NCBI RefSeq assembly: GCF_020010925.1
Contig: NZ_JAGJBZ010000003.1
Coordinates: 558,001-622,000, forward strand
DNA from: Streptomyces griseiscabiei
Lineage (GTDB): Bacteria; Actinomycetota; Actinomycetes; Streptomycetales; Streptomycetaceae
Direction: 5' to 3'
DNA length: 64,000 nucleotides
Part shown: piece by piece, positions 39,459 through 47,974 of the stretch
How the letters are laid out: the number at the start of each line of letters is the position of its first letter
How positions within the stretch are numbered: the stretch's first letter is position 1
Notes under the pieces: model-generated
The model's input: the letters and a program-made list of their open reading frames with translations, nothing else
Database searches by the model: none
Told to the model about the DNA's origin: nothing
Program-made: the position numbers and the translations under genes

Positions 39459-41555
39459 GTGCCCACCCTCGACTACTTGATCAACGACCGGCCGTCGCTG
39501 CTGCTGCGGTTCCTGCAGCCGGGCCACGCGCCCCGCCACGGCGCGACCCGGGTCACCGAGGTCGTCGCCCGGCCGCTGTCCGGGCCGCCGCCCGCCGCAC
39601 TCGATACTCCGTTCGAAAGCGGGACGCTGTTCCTGACCGTCCTGGACGCGACCGGCCCGGCGTCCTCCGCCGCCCCGGAGCCGCCCGCCCTGTCACCCTC
39701 CGCCGTCCGGGCCCTCGATCACCTGATCCGCCTCCTGGCCCGGCGGAAGGCGGCCGGCCTGGTGCTCGCCACCCCCGGCCACGCCCTGCCCGCCCTCCCC
39801 GAGGGCACCCTCGCCGCCGCGAACCGCCTGGCACTGCCCCTGCTGACGACCTCCGCCGAGCCCGGCGCCTGGGACGACGCCAACGAGGATCTGCGGCTGC
39901 GGCGCGCCCAGTACGCGGAACGCCAGGTCGAGCACCTCGACGGTCTCCTCAACCGCCTCCCGGCCCGCCTCGCCGACCCCACCGCGACCCGGCGCATCGC
40001 CGACTGGCTCTCCGTGACCCTGGACGCCGAGGTCCTCGTCACCTCGGCCCGCCGGGGCATCCTCGCCGCCGCCCCCGACGGCGCCGCCACGACCCTGGCC
40101 CACGTCACCACCAGCGCGCCCGGCGCACGCCCGTCACCGCCGGGCGCCCCCGGCGACGCCCCCCGGCACACCCGGATCGTGTCCATCTCCCCAGGAGCCC
40201 CAGGAGCCCCAGGAGCCCCAGGCACCTCGGGGTCCTCGGGGTCCTCGGGACCCTCCGCATCCGAGGCACCCCCGGGCCCCGCCGACGAGGCCCGGCTCGC
40301 CATCGCCTCCCGCACCCCCTTCGACAGCGCGGGCGCGGCCCTGATCCAGCACGCGGCGAAGCTCCTCGGGCTGTGCGACCAGGCCCGCCGGGAGCACCAG
40401 GTCAGGACCGAGACCCCGCGAGCGGTACGGCACGCCGCGTTCCAGCTGCTCATGCGGGGCGAGACGGTGCTGGCGCAGGTCGTCTACACGGGCGCCGCCC
40501 AGGCCCTGCTGGACACCGACACGGCCCGGGTCTTCGTCGTCGACACGGGCCCGCAGGAGCGCGAGGCCACCCTCGGCTGGTGCGAGCGGGCCCTCGCCGA
40601 CCAGGCGATCGTGTCCGCCTGCCCGGGCAAACCGAAGCACATCCTCGTCCTCGACCCCGCCCCGGAGGGCGACGGCGTCGAGACGGTCCTCAAGGAGATG
40701 ATCGCGGCCCGCCGGGGTCATCTGATGGGCCAGAGCCGGCCGTACCCGATCGCGGAGACGGCCGTCGGCTATCTGGAGGCGCTGACGGCGGTCGGCGACG
40801 CCGCCGGGACGCCGCACCGCATCAGGCTGGGCGGCGCCAGGGCCAAGTTCGCCCCCCTGCTCCCCAGGCGGCAGGCGCAACGCTGGGCGGCGGCCCTGAT
40901 GGCCCCGCTGCTGGACGACTTCCCGGGCCGGGGCGATGAGCGGAAGCTGCTGCTGGAGACCCTCCCGACCGCCCTCAGCTTCAAGCACACGGAGGCCGCC
41001 GGCGGCCTCGGCGTCCACCGGAACACCATCACCCAGCGCCTCGACCGAGCGGGCCGGATCCTCTCCCTCGACCTGCGCGGCTCGGCCAACGACCGCGTCC
41101 TGACCCTCCTCGCCCTCGACATCCTCGCCCTCCCGCACCCGCCCGCCGCGGGGCCCGGGCCGACCGAGGCCTCCGACCCGCCGGAGGCTCCGGACTTCGC
41201 CGCGCTGATGGCCGCCGGGGTCGCGGACGGCGGTCCCACGGCCTGGGCGGAGGAGCGGCTGCGTCCCGTCCGGGCCGATCAGCGCGGCCTCGTCGAGACC
41301 CTCTGCGTCTGGCTGGAGAACAACCTCGGCACCAGGGAGACCGCCCGCGCCCTGGGCATCTCCGAGGCCACCGTCCGCAACCACACCCGGGACGCCGCCG
41401 CCCTCCTCGGCATGGACTTCTCCACCAGGATGGTCGGCATCACCGACACCGACGTGGTGACCGTCGCCGACATCGCCCTCGCCCTGCACGTCCTGCTGGG
41501 CCGCCCGGCCCTGACCCAGCCGCCCCGTCCCGCGAGGGCCGAGCGAAACGCCTGA
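39459..41555 (+). CDS. PucR/CdaR-like helix-turn-helix regulator
   Basis: A 698-residue cytoplasmic regulator starting at GTG 39459 with GGGGAGGG upstream. An N-terminal PucR-like region (about 5-135) is followed by a long GGDEF-like central region (about 150-460). Two C-terminal helix-turn-helix units follow: LETLPTALSFKHTEAAGGLG with VHRNTITQRLDRA (about 505-540), and a second LVETLCVWLENNLGTRETAR with LGISEATVRNHT (about 610-645). This arrangement is that of CdaR-type regulators for purine or sugar-acid use. A 9-bp tandem repeat (CCAGGAGCC and CTCGGGGTC blocks at about 40191-40251) encodes a Ser/Pro/Gly-rich loop. It is divergent from glutamate decarboxylase, which may be its target. Confidence 0.78.
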   Translation: MPTLDYLINDRPSLLLRFLQPGHAPRHGATRVTEVVARPLSGPPPAALDTPFESGTLFLTVLDATGPASSAAPEPPALSPSAVRALDHLIRLLARRKAAGLVLATPGHALPALPEGTLAAANRLALPLLTTSAEPGAWDDANEDLRLRRAQYAERQVEHLDGLLNRLPARLADPTATRRIADWLSVTLDAEVLVTSARRGILAAAPDGAATTLAHVTTSAPGARPSPPGAPGDAPRHTRIVSISPGAPGAPGAPGTSGSSGSSGPSASEAPPGPADEARLAIASRTPFDSAGAALIQHAAKLLGLCDQARREHQVRTETPRAVRHAAFQLLMRGETVLAQVVYTGAAQALLDTDTARVFVVDTGPQEREATLGWCERALADQAIVSACPGKPKHILVLDPAPEGDGVETVLKEMIAARRGHLMGQSRPYPIAETAVGYLEALTAVGDAAGTPHRIRLGGARAKFAPLLPRRQAQRWAAALMAPLLDDFPGRGDERKLLLETLPTALSFKHTEAAGGLGVHRNTITQRLDRAGRILSLDLRGSANDRVLTLLALDILALPHPPAAGPGPTEASDPPEAPDFAALMAAGVADGGPTAWAEERLRPVRADQRGLVETLCVWLENNLGTRETARALGISEATVRNHTRDAAALLGMDFSTRMVGITDTDVVTVADIALALHVLLGRPALTQPPRPARAERNA
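40191..40251 (+). repeat. In-frame 9-bp tandem repeats encoding Pro-Gly-Ala / Ser-Gly-Ser units
   Basis: Three or four CCAGGAGCC copies, then CTCGGGGTC copies, add an unstructured loop in the middle of the PucR/CdaR-like protein. The period is a multiple of three, so it is frame-neutral. Confidence 0.8.
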
Positions 41556-41714
41556 CCCGCACCCCCGTGCCGGGCCGAGCGTCTCGTCCACGGACCCACC
41601 GTAGGGAGATCTCCGCCGACGGGCCATCGCACATATGCACAGTCCACGGGCCGCGGGCTTCGCGTTGTGCACAGTGAGACGCGTGTGACCGGTGAGCAAC
41701 GCACCGCCGGAGAC

Positions 41715-41745
41715 TTGCACCTCACGCCACGTGAGGCCCCAGCCT
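41715..41745 (+). promoter_or_regulatory. ptip-type thiostrepton-inducible MerR promoter
   Basis: TTGCAC at 41715-41720, a 19-bp spacer and CAGCCT at 41740-41745. MerR-regulated promoters have this long spacer. The inverted repeat CCTCACG-CCA-CGTGAGG at 41720-41736 sits in the spacer. The whole block is almost identical to the S. lividans ptipA sequence as I remember it. Confidence 0.88.
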
Positions 41746-41793
41746 GGACCACGTACCGAGCAGCGGGACGAAGAAGGGAAGGAGAGCGGAGGC

Positions 41794-42564
41794 ATGGGTC
41801 ACACCGTGGGACAGGTGGCGGGCTTCGCCGGCATCACGGTGCGCACGCTGCACCACTACGACGAGATCGGCCTGCTCGTACCGAGCGAGCGCACCCACGC
41901 GGGGCACCGCCGCTACGGCGACGACGACCTCGACCGGCTCCAGCAGATCCTGTTCTACCGGGAACTCGGCTTCCCCCTCGACGAGGTCGCGACCCTGCTC
42001 GACGATCAGGCCGCCGGGAGAACGGACCCGCGGGTGCATCTGCGCCGTCAGCACGAACTGCTGACCGCCCGGATCGAGAAGCTTCGGAAGATGGCCGTGG
42101 CCGTCGAACACGCCATGGAGGCACGCAAGATGGGCATCGATCTCACCCCCGAGGAACGGTTCGAGGTCTTCGGCGACAAGGATCCCGAGCAGTACGCCGA
42201 GGAGGCGGAACAGCGCTGGGGCGGCACGGACGCGTACGCCGAGTCGCAGCGCCGCACCGCCAGGTACACCAAGGACGACTGGAAGCGGATGCGGGACGAG
42301 GTGGCCGACTGGGGCGCGCGCTACGACGCCCTGATGACGGCCGGTGAGGAGCCGCACGGCGAGGCGGCCATGGACATGGCCGAGGAACACCGGCGGCACA
42401 TCTGCGCCTGGTTCTACGACTGCCCGTACGACATGCACCAGGGCCTCGGCGAGATGTACGTCTCCGACGAGCGCTTCAAGGCGTTCTACGACGCCATGCG
42501 CCCCGGACTCGCCGAACACCTGCGGGACGCGATCGACGCCAACGCGGCCCGGCGGCGCCCCTGA
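41794..42564 (+). CDS. tipA: TipA thiopeptide-induced regulator (TipAL)
   Basis: A 256-residue MerR family regulator with a C-terminal TipAS drug-binding domain. The N-terminal MerR winged helix (about 4-72, VGQVAGFAGITVRTLHHYDE then HRRYGDDDLDRLQQILFYRE) is followed by a coiled coil (about 75-112). TipAS begins at Met113 (MGIDLTPEERFEVFGDKDPE). Cys210 (FYDCPYDMHQGL) corresponds to the cysteine that bonds covalently to the dehydroalanine of thiopeptides such as thiostrepton. ATG 41794 has GGAG upstream. GGAGG at 42117-42121 lies eight bases before the internal ATG at 42130, so a free TipAS can be translated from the same mRNA, as in S. lividans. The ptip-type promoter upstream makes it autoinduced. 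Confidence 0.95.
   Translation: MGHTVGQVAGFAGITVRTLHHYDEIGLLVPSERTHAGHRRYGDDDLDRLQQILFYRELGFPLDEVATLLDDQAAGRTDPRVHLRRQHELLTARIEKLRKMAVAVEHAMEARKMGIDLTPEERFEVFGDKDPEQYAEEAEQRWGGTDAYAESQRRTARYTKDDWKRMRDEVADWGARYDALMTAGEEPHGEAAMDMAEEHRRHICAWFYDCPYDMHQGLGEMYVSDERFKAFYDAMRPGLAEHLRDAIDANAARRRP
42117..42132 (+). promoter_or_regulatory. Internal ribosome site and start for TipAS
   Basis: GGAGG, eight bases, ATG inside tipA. This produces the 144-residue C-terminal drug-binding domain TipAS (42130-42564) without the DNA-binding half. Confidence 0.85.
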
Positions 42565-42726
42565 CCCACGGCCGCTCGCCCGGCTGACCGCACAGCTTGG
42601 TCTCAGTGCGGCCACAGGGCACTCTGGAGGAACCGGTGGAACCTAGTGGGGTGACCGTGCGTTGATAGCTTTGGTCACCCCTATGGGTCGCCCCCACTTT
42701 CTCTCACCCCCCAGGAGCCCGGAACC

Positions 42727-43683
42727 GTGCAGACGATCGCCCTCGGACCGAGTTGGCTGGATCCGGACTACCTGATCAACTCGTTCGGCATCTGGGGCCT
42801 GCTCCTGATCGTGTTCGCCGAGTCCGGCCTGTTCTTCGGGTTCTTCCTGCCCGGTGACTCGCTGCTGTTCACGGCGGGCATGCTGATCGCCACCGATGTG
42901 CTGGACTTCCCGCTCTGGGCAGCCATCGTCCTGATCTGCGTCTCCGCGATCCTGGGCGACCAGGTGGGCTACATGTTCGGCAAGAAGGTCGGCCCGTCGC
43001 TCTTCAGCCGGCCCGACTCCCGCTTCTTCAAGCAGGAGAACGTCACCAAGGCCCACGAGTTCTTCGAGAAGCACGGCCCCAAGTCGCTGGTCCTGGCCCG
43101 CTTCGTGCCCATCGTCCGGACGTTCACGCCGATCATCGCGGGCGTCAGCGGCATGCGGTACCGCACGTTCCTGGTCTTCAACGTCGTCGGTGCCATCCTC
43201 TGGGGCGCGGGCGTCACCCTCCTCGGCTCCTGGCTCGGCAAGATCGAGTTCGTCAGGACCAATATCGAGGCGATGCTCCTGCTCATCGTCTTCGTCTCGG
43301 TGCTGCCGATCATCATCGAGCTCCTCAAGGCGAGGAAGGCGAAGAAGAACCAGCCCGAGCCCGGTCAGCAGACCCCGGCCGCCGGCCCGCCGGTCATGGA
43401 CGACGCCACGACCCAGCTCCGCCGCATCCCCCCGACCGACCCCCAACAGCAGCCGTACGACCCCAACCAGGGCTATGGCAACCAGGGTTACGACAACCAG
43501 GGCTACGGCGACCAGCAGCAGGGCTACCAGGACGCCTACGGCTACCAGCAGCCCCAACAGCAGCCGTACGCCCAGCAGTACCCCCAGTCCAACCAGTACC
43601 CCCAGCCCAACCAGTACCCCCAGCCCGACAACCAGCAGGGCTACCAGGGTCAGGGCCAGGGCCAGGACTACCCGCGCTACTGA
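42727..43683 (+). CDS. DedA family membrane protein with Gln/Tyr/Pro-rich C-terminal tail
   Basis: A 318-residue protein. Residues 1-210 are a DedA/SNARE-associated (VTT) domain: re-entrant segment GLLLIVFAESGLFFGFFLPG, FTAGMLIA, conserved ILGDQVGYMFGKKVG and RFVPIVRTFTPIIAGVSGM, two later helices. DedA proteins act as lipid scramblases or transporters for undecaprenyl phosphate and similar lipids. The last ~105 residues are unlike the family: a QPYDPNQGYGNQGYDNQGYG-type run with repeated QPY, NQGY and QPNQYPQ units, probably disordered and cytoplasmic. Start GTG 42727 is the first in frame after a short leader. A strong hairpin with T-rich tail follows. Confidence 0.88.
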   Translation: MQTIALGPSWLDPDYLINSFGIWGLLLIVFAESGLFFGFFLPGDSLLFTAGMLIATDVLDFPLWAAIVLICVSAILGDQVGYMFGKKVGPSLFSRPDSRFFKQENVTKAHEFFEKHGPKSLVLARFVPIVRTFTPIIAGVSGMRYRTFLVFNVVGAILWGAGVTLLGSWLGKIEFVRTNIEAMLLLIVFVSVLPIIIELLKARKAKKNQPEPGQQTPAAGPPVMDDATTQLRRIPPTDPQQQPYDPNQGYGNQGYDNQGYGDQQQGYQDAYGYQQPQQQPYAQQYPQSNQYPQPNQYPQPDNQQGYQGQGQGQDYPRY

Positions 43684-43699
43684 CCGATCAGGCCACCCC

Positions 43700-43741
43700 A
43701 CCCGCGCTCCTGCCACCACGGAGCGCGGGTGCTTTGCTTTT
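43700..43741 (+). terminator. Hairpin plus T-rich terminator after the DedA gene
   Basis: ACCCGCGCTCC, 9-nt loop, GGAGCGCGGGT, then GCTTTGCTTTT. The 11-bp perfect stem and T-rich tail are unusual for Streptomyces and look like an intrinsic terminator of classical form. Confidence 0.9.
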
Positions 43742-43852
43742 GAGGGGCGCGGGGCTGTGTCGATCCGCGGCTCCGCCGCGTGGGCGCGATCAGCCGCAGC
43801 CGACCCGCAGCCGCCGACATCCAGCAGCCCTGTCGCTGTCAGGCACCCGGCG
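43740..43852 (+). repeat. Divergent relative of the composite repeat element
   Basis: TTGAGGGGCGCGGGGCTGTG, then TCGATCCGCGGCTCCGCCGCGTGGGCGCG-like sequence. It shares only GAGGGGCGCGGGG with the other copies and continues with a different GC-rich hairpin. It lies between the DedA and ThrE-like genes (convergent). Confidence 0.5.
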
Positions 43853-45574
43853 CTAGAAGCCCCGCGTCCTCTTCGCAGCCTTACGCCCGACCCGCGCGGC
43901 GCCCGGCAGGAACAACCGGAACAGCTCGGACCCGAGGTTCACCCCGATCGCGATGGCCATCGCCAGCGCCGCCGCCTTCGTCAGCGACACCAAGCCCGCG
44001 TCCACATCGTTCTGCGCGAACCCCAACAGCCCGAAGTACGTGGCCGATCCCGGCAGCAGGGGCCCGATCGCCGCGGTCGTGTACGGCAGCGCGGAGGCGA
44101 ACCGGTAGCGCGACAGCAACTGCCCGAACAGCCCCACCAGCCCGGCCGCCACCGCCGTGGAGGCGACGGGCGAGATGTCGCCCGCGTCGTGCATCGCCCC
44201 GTAGACGGCCCACGCCACACCCCCGTTGAGGGTCACCGCGAGCACGGTGGATCGTTCCTGCTGGAGCAGGACCGCGAAGGTCAGCGACAGCAGCATCGAC
44301 GCTCCGAGCTGCAGCCACGGCCGGTCCGCGCTGCCGAGCGCCGCGTCCGGGTTCAGCTCGGCCCCCAGCTTCACGCCGAAGTACAGGACCAGCAGCACCC
44401 CCACCACGATGCCCACGAAGAGGTACATGACCTCCAGGAGCCGGGCGGAGGCGGTGATGTAGAAGCCGGTCAGCCCGTCCTGCACGCCCGCCACCAGCGC
44501 CCGTCCGGGCAGCAGGGCGAAGAGCCCACCGGTGATCACGGCGGACGCCTCCACGTCCACGTGCGTCACGGTCAGCGCCACCCCGATCGCCGCCGGGGGC
44601 ATCGCCGCCACCAGGAACTGGTAGAACTCCGGCAGCCCCCGCCCCGAGCACAGCCAGGCCAGCCGGTCGCCGAGCATCGCGCCCAGCGCCGCGGCCACGA
44701 AGACGACCACCCCACCGCCGACCAGCACGGACGCCGCGCCCGCCAGCAGCCCGCTCGCCACGGTCAGCGCCCAGCCGGGGTACGGGTGCCGGTTGCGCCG
44801 CATCTCCGCGAGCCGCCGGTACGCCTCCTCCAGCGAGATCGCGCTCTCCGGGTCGCTGAGGTCGTCCACCAGATGGAAGACGGCCGCGAGCCGGGTGTAG
44901 TCGGTCGCCCGGCGCCGGACGATCCGGGACGCCGTGACCGGGTCGTCCACCAGCGACGGCTGATAGGTGACCGACAACTGGGTGAACGTCACCGTCGGCT
45001 CGCAGCGGTCGAGACCGTAGGACCGGCACACGGCGAACATCGCCGCCTCCACGTCCTCCGCGCCCTCGCCGCCCGCGAGCAGCAGTTCACCGATGCGCAG
45101 CGTGAGGTCGAGCACACGCGGCACCGCGGGCCCCGACTCGCCCTCCGTACGCGCCGAGGGCTCCGGCGCGGGCCGCTCCGCCACCGGCATCCGCAGCATC
45201 GTGCGCATCCGGTCCTGCCAGGGCACGTCCTTGGTCAGACTGACCGCCGGAATCCCGCCGGCCGGTGTGAACGCCGCCGGCGCGTGCCGCGCGCTGTAGG
45301 TCCGCGGCACGCTGAACGCGGACCCCTCCTGCTCCGCCACCACCGGCTCGGGCGGCGCGAGCCCCTCCGGCAGGGCGAACTCCGAGGTCGTCTGCGCCTC
45401 GGACTCCACCGGCGCGGCCGGCACGTCCAGCCCGGCCGGCACCGCGAACTCCGAGGTCACCGACGCGTCGCCGTCGATCCCCAGCACGACGCCCACCGGC
45501 ACGAACGTGCCGCCCGCCTCGTCCGACCCCGGCTTGCGGTCCTCGTCCGCCCCGCCGTTCCCGGGCTCCGTCAC
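43853..45574 (-). CDS. Threonine/serine exporter (ThrE family)
   Basis: A 573-residue membrane protein. The N-terminal ~130 residues are acidic and unconserved. The first ThrE domain (about 150-370) has LDLTLRIGELLLAGGEGAEDVEAAMF, CEPTVTFTQLSVTY and GWALTVASGLLAG; the second half (about 380-570) has the smaller DUF3815-like helices. About ten transmembrane segments are expected. The protein should efflux Thr/Ser. I chose the GTG at 45574 (GGAG seven bases upstream) over a GTG 60 bases earlier; the first part of the frame beyond it shows no conservation. The gene is convergent with the DedA gene. Confidence 0.88.
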   Translation of the reverse strand: MTEPGNGGADEDRKPGSDEAGGTFVPVGVVLGIDGDASVTSEFAVPAGLDVPAAPVESEAQTTSEFALPEGLAPPEPVVAEQEGSAFSVPRTYSARHAPAAFTPAGGIPAVSLTKDVPWQDRMRTMLRMPVAERPAPEPSARTEGESGPAVPRVLDLTLRIGELLLAGGEGAEDVEAAMFAVCRSYGLDRCEPTVTFTQLSVTYQPSLVDDPVTASRIVRRRATDYTRLAAVFHLVDDLSDPESAISLEEAYRRLAEMRRNRHPYPGWALTVASGLLAGAASVLVGGGVVVFVAAALGAMLGDRLAWLCSGRGLPEFYQFLVAAMPPAAIGVALTVTHVDVEASAVITGGLFALLPGRALVAGVQDGLTGFYITASARLLEVMYLFVGIVVGVLLVLYFGVKLGAELNPDAALGSADRPWLQLGASMLLSLTFAVLLQQERSTVLAVTLNGGVAWAVYGAMHDAGDISPVASTAVAAGLVGLFGQLLSRYRFASALPYTTAAIGPLLPGSATYFGLLGFAQNDVDAGLVSLTKAAALAMAIAIGVNLGSELFRLFLPGAARVGRKAAKRTRGF

Positions 45575-45729
45575 TCCCACTCCGCCGCGCTCCCTGTACG
45601 ACACCTCGGTACGCCTCAGTATGCGCACCGACACGCACCGGTACGCGAACGGGCCGCGCGTCCCTCAAGGGGACACACGGCCCGTTCGTGGAATCGGCCC
45701 GGCCCGAGGGCCGGGAAGATCAGGCGGGA

Positions 45730-46221
45730 TCAGTGACCGCCCTGCTCCTTGAAGCGCTTGTACGACTTCTCGACCTCGGCCTCGGCGTCGGCGCGGCCGA
45801 CCCAGTCGGCGCCCTCGACGGACTTGCCGGGCTCCAGGTCCTTGTAGACCTCGAAGAAGTGCTGGATCTCCAGACGGTCGAACTCCGACACGTGGTGGAT
45901 GTCACGCAGGTGCTCCTGGCGCGGGTCCGTCGCCGGCACGCAGAGCAGCTTGTCGTCCCCGCCGGCCTCGTCCGTCATCCGGAACATGCCGATCGCCCGG
46001 CACTTGATGAGGCAGCCCGGGAACGTCGGCTCGTCCAGGATGACCAGCGCGTCCAACGGGTCGCCGTCCTCGCCGAGGGTGTTCTCGACGAAGCCGTAGT
46101 CGGTCGGGTAGGCGGTCGAGGTGAAGAGGCGACGGTCCAGGCGGATCCGACCGGTCTCGTGGTCCACCTCGTACTTGTTCCGCGAACCCTTCGGAATCTC
46201 GATCGTGACGTCGAACTCCAC
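45730..46221 (-). CDS. ppa: Inorganic pyrophosphatase
   Basis: A 163-residue soluble family I enzyme hydrolysing pyrophosphate to phosphate, driving biosynthesis. It has the [21 protein letters not shown] start, [20 protein letters not shown] metal-binding motif (about 45-64) and the lysine/tyrosine-rich EKSYKRFKE end. Start GTG 46221 ([10 protein letters not shown]) is preferred to an ATG at 46236: GGAGG sits eight bases upstream, and this form is the length I recall for S. coelicolor. It is divergent from dacB, with about 80 bp between. Confidence 0.96.
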   Translation of the reverse strand: MEFDVTIEIPKGSRNKYEVDHETGRIRLDRRLFTSTAYPTDYGFVENTLGEDGDPLDALVILDEPTFPGCLIKCRAIGMFRMTDEAGGDDKLLCVPATDPRQEHLRDIHHVSEFDRLEIQHFFEVYKDLEPGKSVEGADWVGRADAEAEVEKSYKRFKEQGGH

Positions 46222-46300
46222 CGGTGACTCCTCCATGATCAACACATAGTTCTGGTGGTTAAGTGTCCCTCACGCAGGTGTGTGATCGCGAAAGGGGCTG

Positions 46301-47941
46301 GTGGTCGTGCGGGAGCCGAAGGTCTGGCGGGCCGCGAGACCGCGCGTGCTGCGGGTGGTGCACGGCGCGAAGCCGGGGATCGCGCGCGTCACGCGCGCCG
46401 TGAAGCCCGGTGCCGCGCGCGTCGCACAGGCGGTGAAACCCGGCGTCGTACGCGTCACGAGCGCCGTCACGGCACGCTCTTCGCAGCTCGCGGGGAGCAC
46501 GAAGAAGCTCACGACCCTCCAGTTCACCGCCGGCGCGGCCACCCTGGGGCTGGTGTTCTCGGCCGGGGCGGTGGCCGCCGCCGGACCCTGGGACTCCTCC
46601 GGTCAGCGTACGGCCGAGCGCGACTGGGCGGCATCGCGCGACAGCCAGGGTGGCGCAGATCACGGACGCGGTTCCGGTGCCGCGGCGGGGGCGCCCAAGC
46701 CCGCGCCGAGCGCCCCCTCGGTGCTCGCCGGCCTCGGCGGCGCCTCCGGCGCGGACACCGCGCCCGCGTCCGCCGCCCTGACGGCCGCCCTCGACCCGTT
46801 CCTGAAGTCACCCGTCCTCGGCCCCCGCGTCGCCGCCGTCGTCGTCGACGTCGAGACCGGCGAGCAGCTGTACTCCCGGAACGCGGACGACGCGCTGACC
46901 CCCGCCTCCACCACCAAGATCGCCACGGCGGTCGCGGCGCTCTCGGCGCTCGGCCCCGACCACCGCGTCGGGACCCGGACGGTCCTGGACCCGGACTCCG
47001 CCGAGGTCGTCCTCGTCGGCGGCGGCGACCCCACCCTCACCGCCCACAAGGACACCAAGGGCTACGCGAGCCTGCGCACCCTCGCCGACCGGACGGCCGC
47101 CGCCCTCGACAAGCGTCACCTGAACGAGGTCACCCTCACCTACGACACCTCCCTCTACAAGGGCCCCGAGCAGCACACCATCGGCGTGAACCCCAACCTC
47201 GCCCTGGTCGTGCCCCTGATGGCCGACGAGGCCCGTCTCGACGGCTCGTCCAGCGGCAGCACGGACCGGGACCCCGACCCGGCGGGCGCGGCGACCGCGA
47301 CATTCGCGGACCTCCTGGAGGAGCGGGGCATCAAGGCGAAGACCGAGGGCTCCGCCGAAGCCGCGAAGGACGCGAAGCAGCTCGCCGAGGTCTCCTCCCC
47401 GCCCCTGTCCACCCTGGTCGAGCGCATGCTCACCGAGAGCGACAACGACATCGCCGAGGCCCTCGCCCGGCACATCGCGCTCGCGGCGGGCGAGAAGCCG
47501 AGCTTCGAGGGCGGCGCGGCGGCCATCAAGAAGGAGCTCAAGAAGCTCGAAGTGCCCCTGACCGGGGTCGAGTTCGCCGACGGCAGCGGCCTCAGCCGGG
47601 GCAACGAGCTGACCCCCGCCCTCCTCACCGCCCTCCTGGCCAAATCCGCGTCCGCCTCCCACCCCGAACTCCGCCCCGTCCTCACCGGCCTCCCCGTGGC
47701 CGGCTTCACCGGCACCCTGCGCACCCGCTACACCGACGACGCCACCGGCACCGGCGTCGTCCGCGCCAAGACCGGCACCCTCAGCAACGTCAACACCCTC
47801 GCCGGCACGGTCGTCGACGCCGACGGCCGCCTCCTCGCCTTCGCCTTCCTGGCCACGGAGACGGACCTCGCCGACACGGACGCCGCCAAGAAGGCCCTCA
47901 CCGACGCCACCTCGACCCTGGCGACCTGCGGCTGCCGCTGA
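46301..47941 (+). CDS. dacB: D-Ala-D-Ala carboxypeptidase / PBP4-like (peptidase S13)
   Basis: A 546-residue low-molecular-weight penicillin-binding protein that trims D-Ala from peptidoglycan stem peptides outside the membrane. Active-site motifs are STTK (Ser203, Lys206, in TPASTTKIATA), SDN (Ser380-Asn382) and KTG (Lys490, in VRAKTGTLSNV). A transmembrane anchor (about 71-93, TLQFTAGAATLGLVFSAG) precedes the periplasmic domain. Between the start and this anchor lie four 11-residue repeats (about 16-59) with consensus V-A-R-V-T-x-A-V-K-P-G, encoded by 33-bp DNA repeats. The start is GTG 46301 or 46307. The stop is followed by a hairpin plus repeat element. It is divergent from ppa. Confidence 0.95.
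   Translation: MVVREPKVWRAARPRVLRVVHGAKPGIARVTRAVKPGAARVAQAVKPGVVRVTSAVTARSSQLAGSTKKLTTLQFTAGAATLGLVFSAGAVAAAGPWDSSGQRTAERDWAASRDSQGGADHGRGSGAAAGAPKPAPSAPSVLAGLGGASGADTAPASAALTAALDPFLKSPVLGPRVAAVVVDVETGEQLYSRNADDALTPASTTKIATAVAALSALGPDHRVGTRTVLDPDSAEVVLVGGGDPTLTAHKDTKGYASLRTLADRTAAALDKRHLNEVTLTYDTSLYKGPEQHTIGVNPNLALVVPLMADEARLDGSSSGSTDRDPDPAGAATATFADLLEERGIKAKTEGSAEAAKDAKQLAEVSSPPLSTLVERMLTESDNDIAEALARHIALAAGEKPSFEGGAAAIKKELKKLEVPLTGVEFADGSGLSRGNELTPALLTALLAKSASASHPELRPVLTGLPVAGFTGTLRTRYTDDATGTGVVRAKTGTLSNVNTLAGTVVDADGRLLAFAFLATETDLADTDAAKKALTDATSTLATCGCR
46346..46477 (+). repeat. Four 33-bp / 11-residue repeats at the N terminus of DacB
   Basis: The units translate as VLRVVHGAKPG, IARVTRAVKPG, AARVAQAVKPG and VVRVTSAVTAR. 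Each has the same hydrophobic, basic and KPG spacing. Confidence 0.85.
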
Positions 47942-47946
47942 GAGGG

Positions 47947-47974
47947 GAAGGCAGGGGCGTAGCCCCAAGCCTTC
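47947..47974 (+). terminator. Hairpin terminator after dacB
   Basis: GAAGGC-AGGGGC-GTA-GCCCC-AA-GCCTTC, starting six bases past the stop. It is the hairpin half of the composite repeat. Confidence 0.85.

Noticed and set aside
42130..42564. TipAS as a separate overlapping gene
   Set aside because: It is the known internal product of tipA, so it is described with the parent gene and its start site rather than as an independent CDS.
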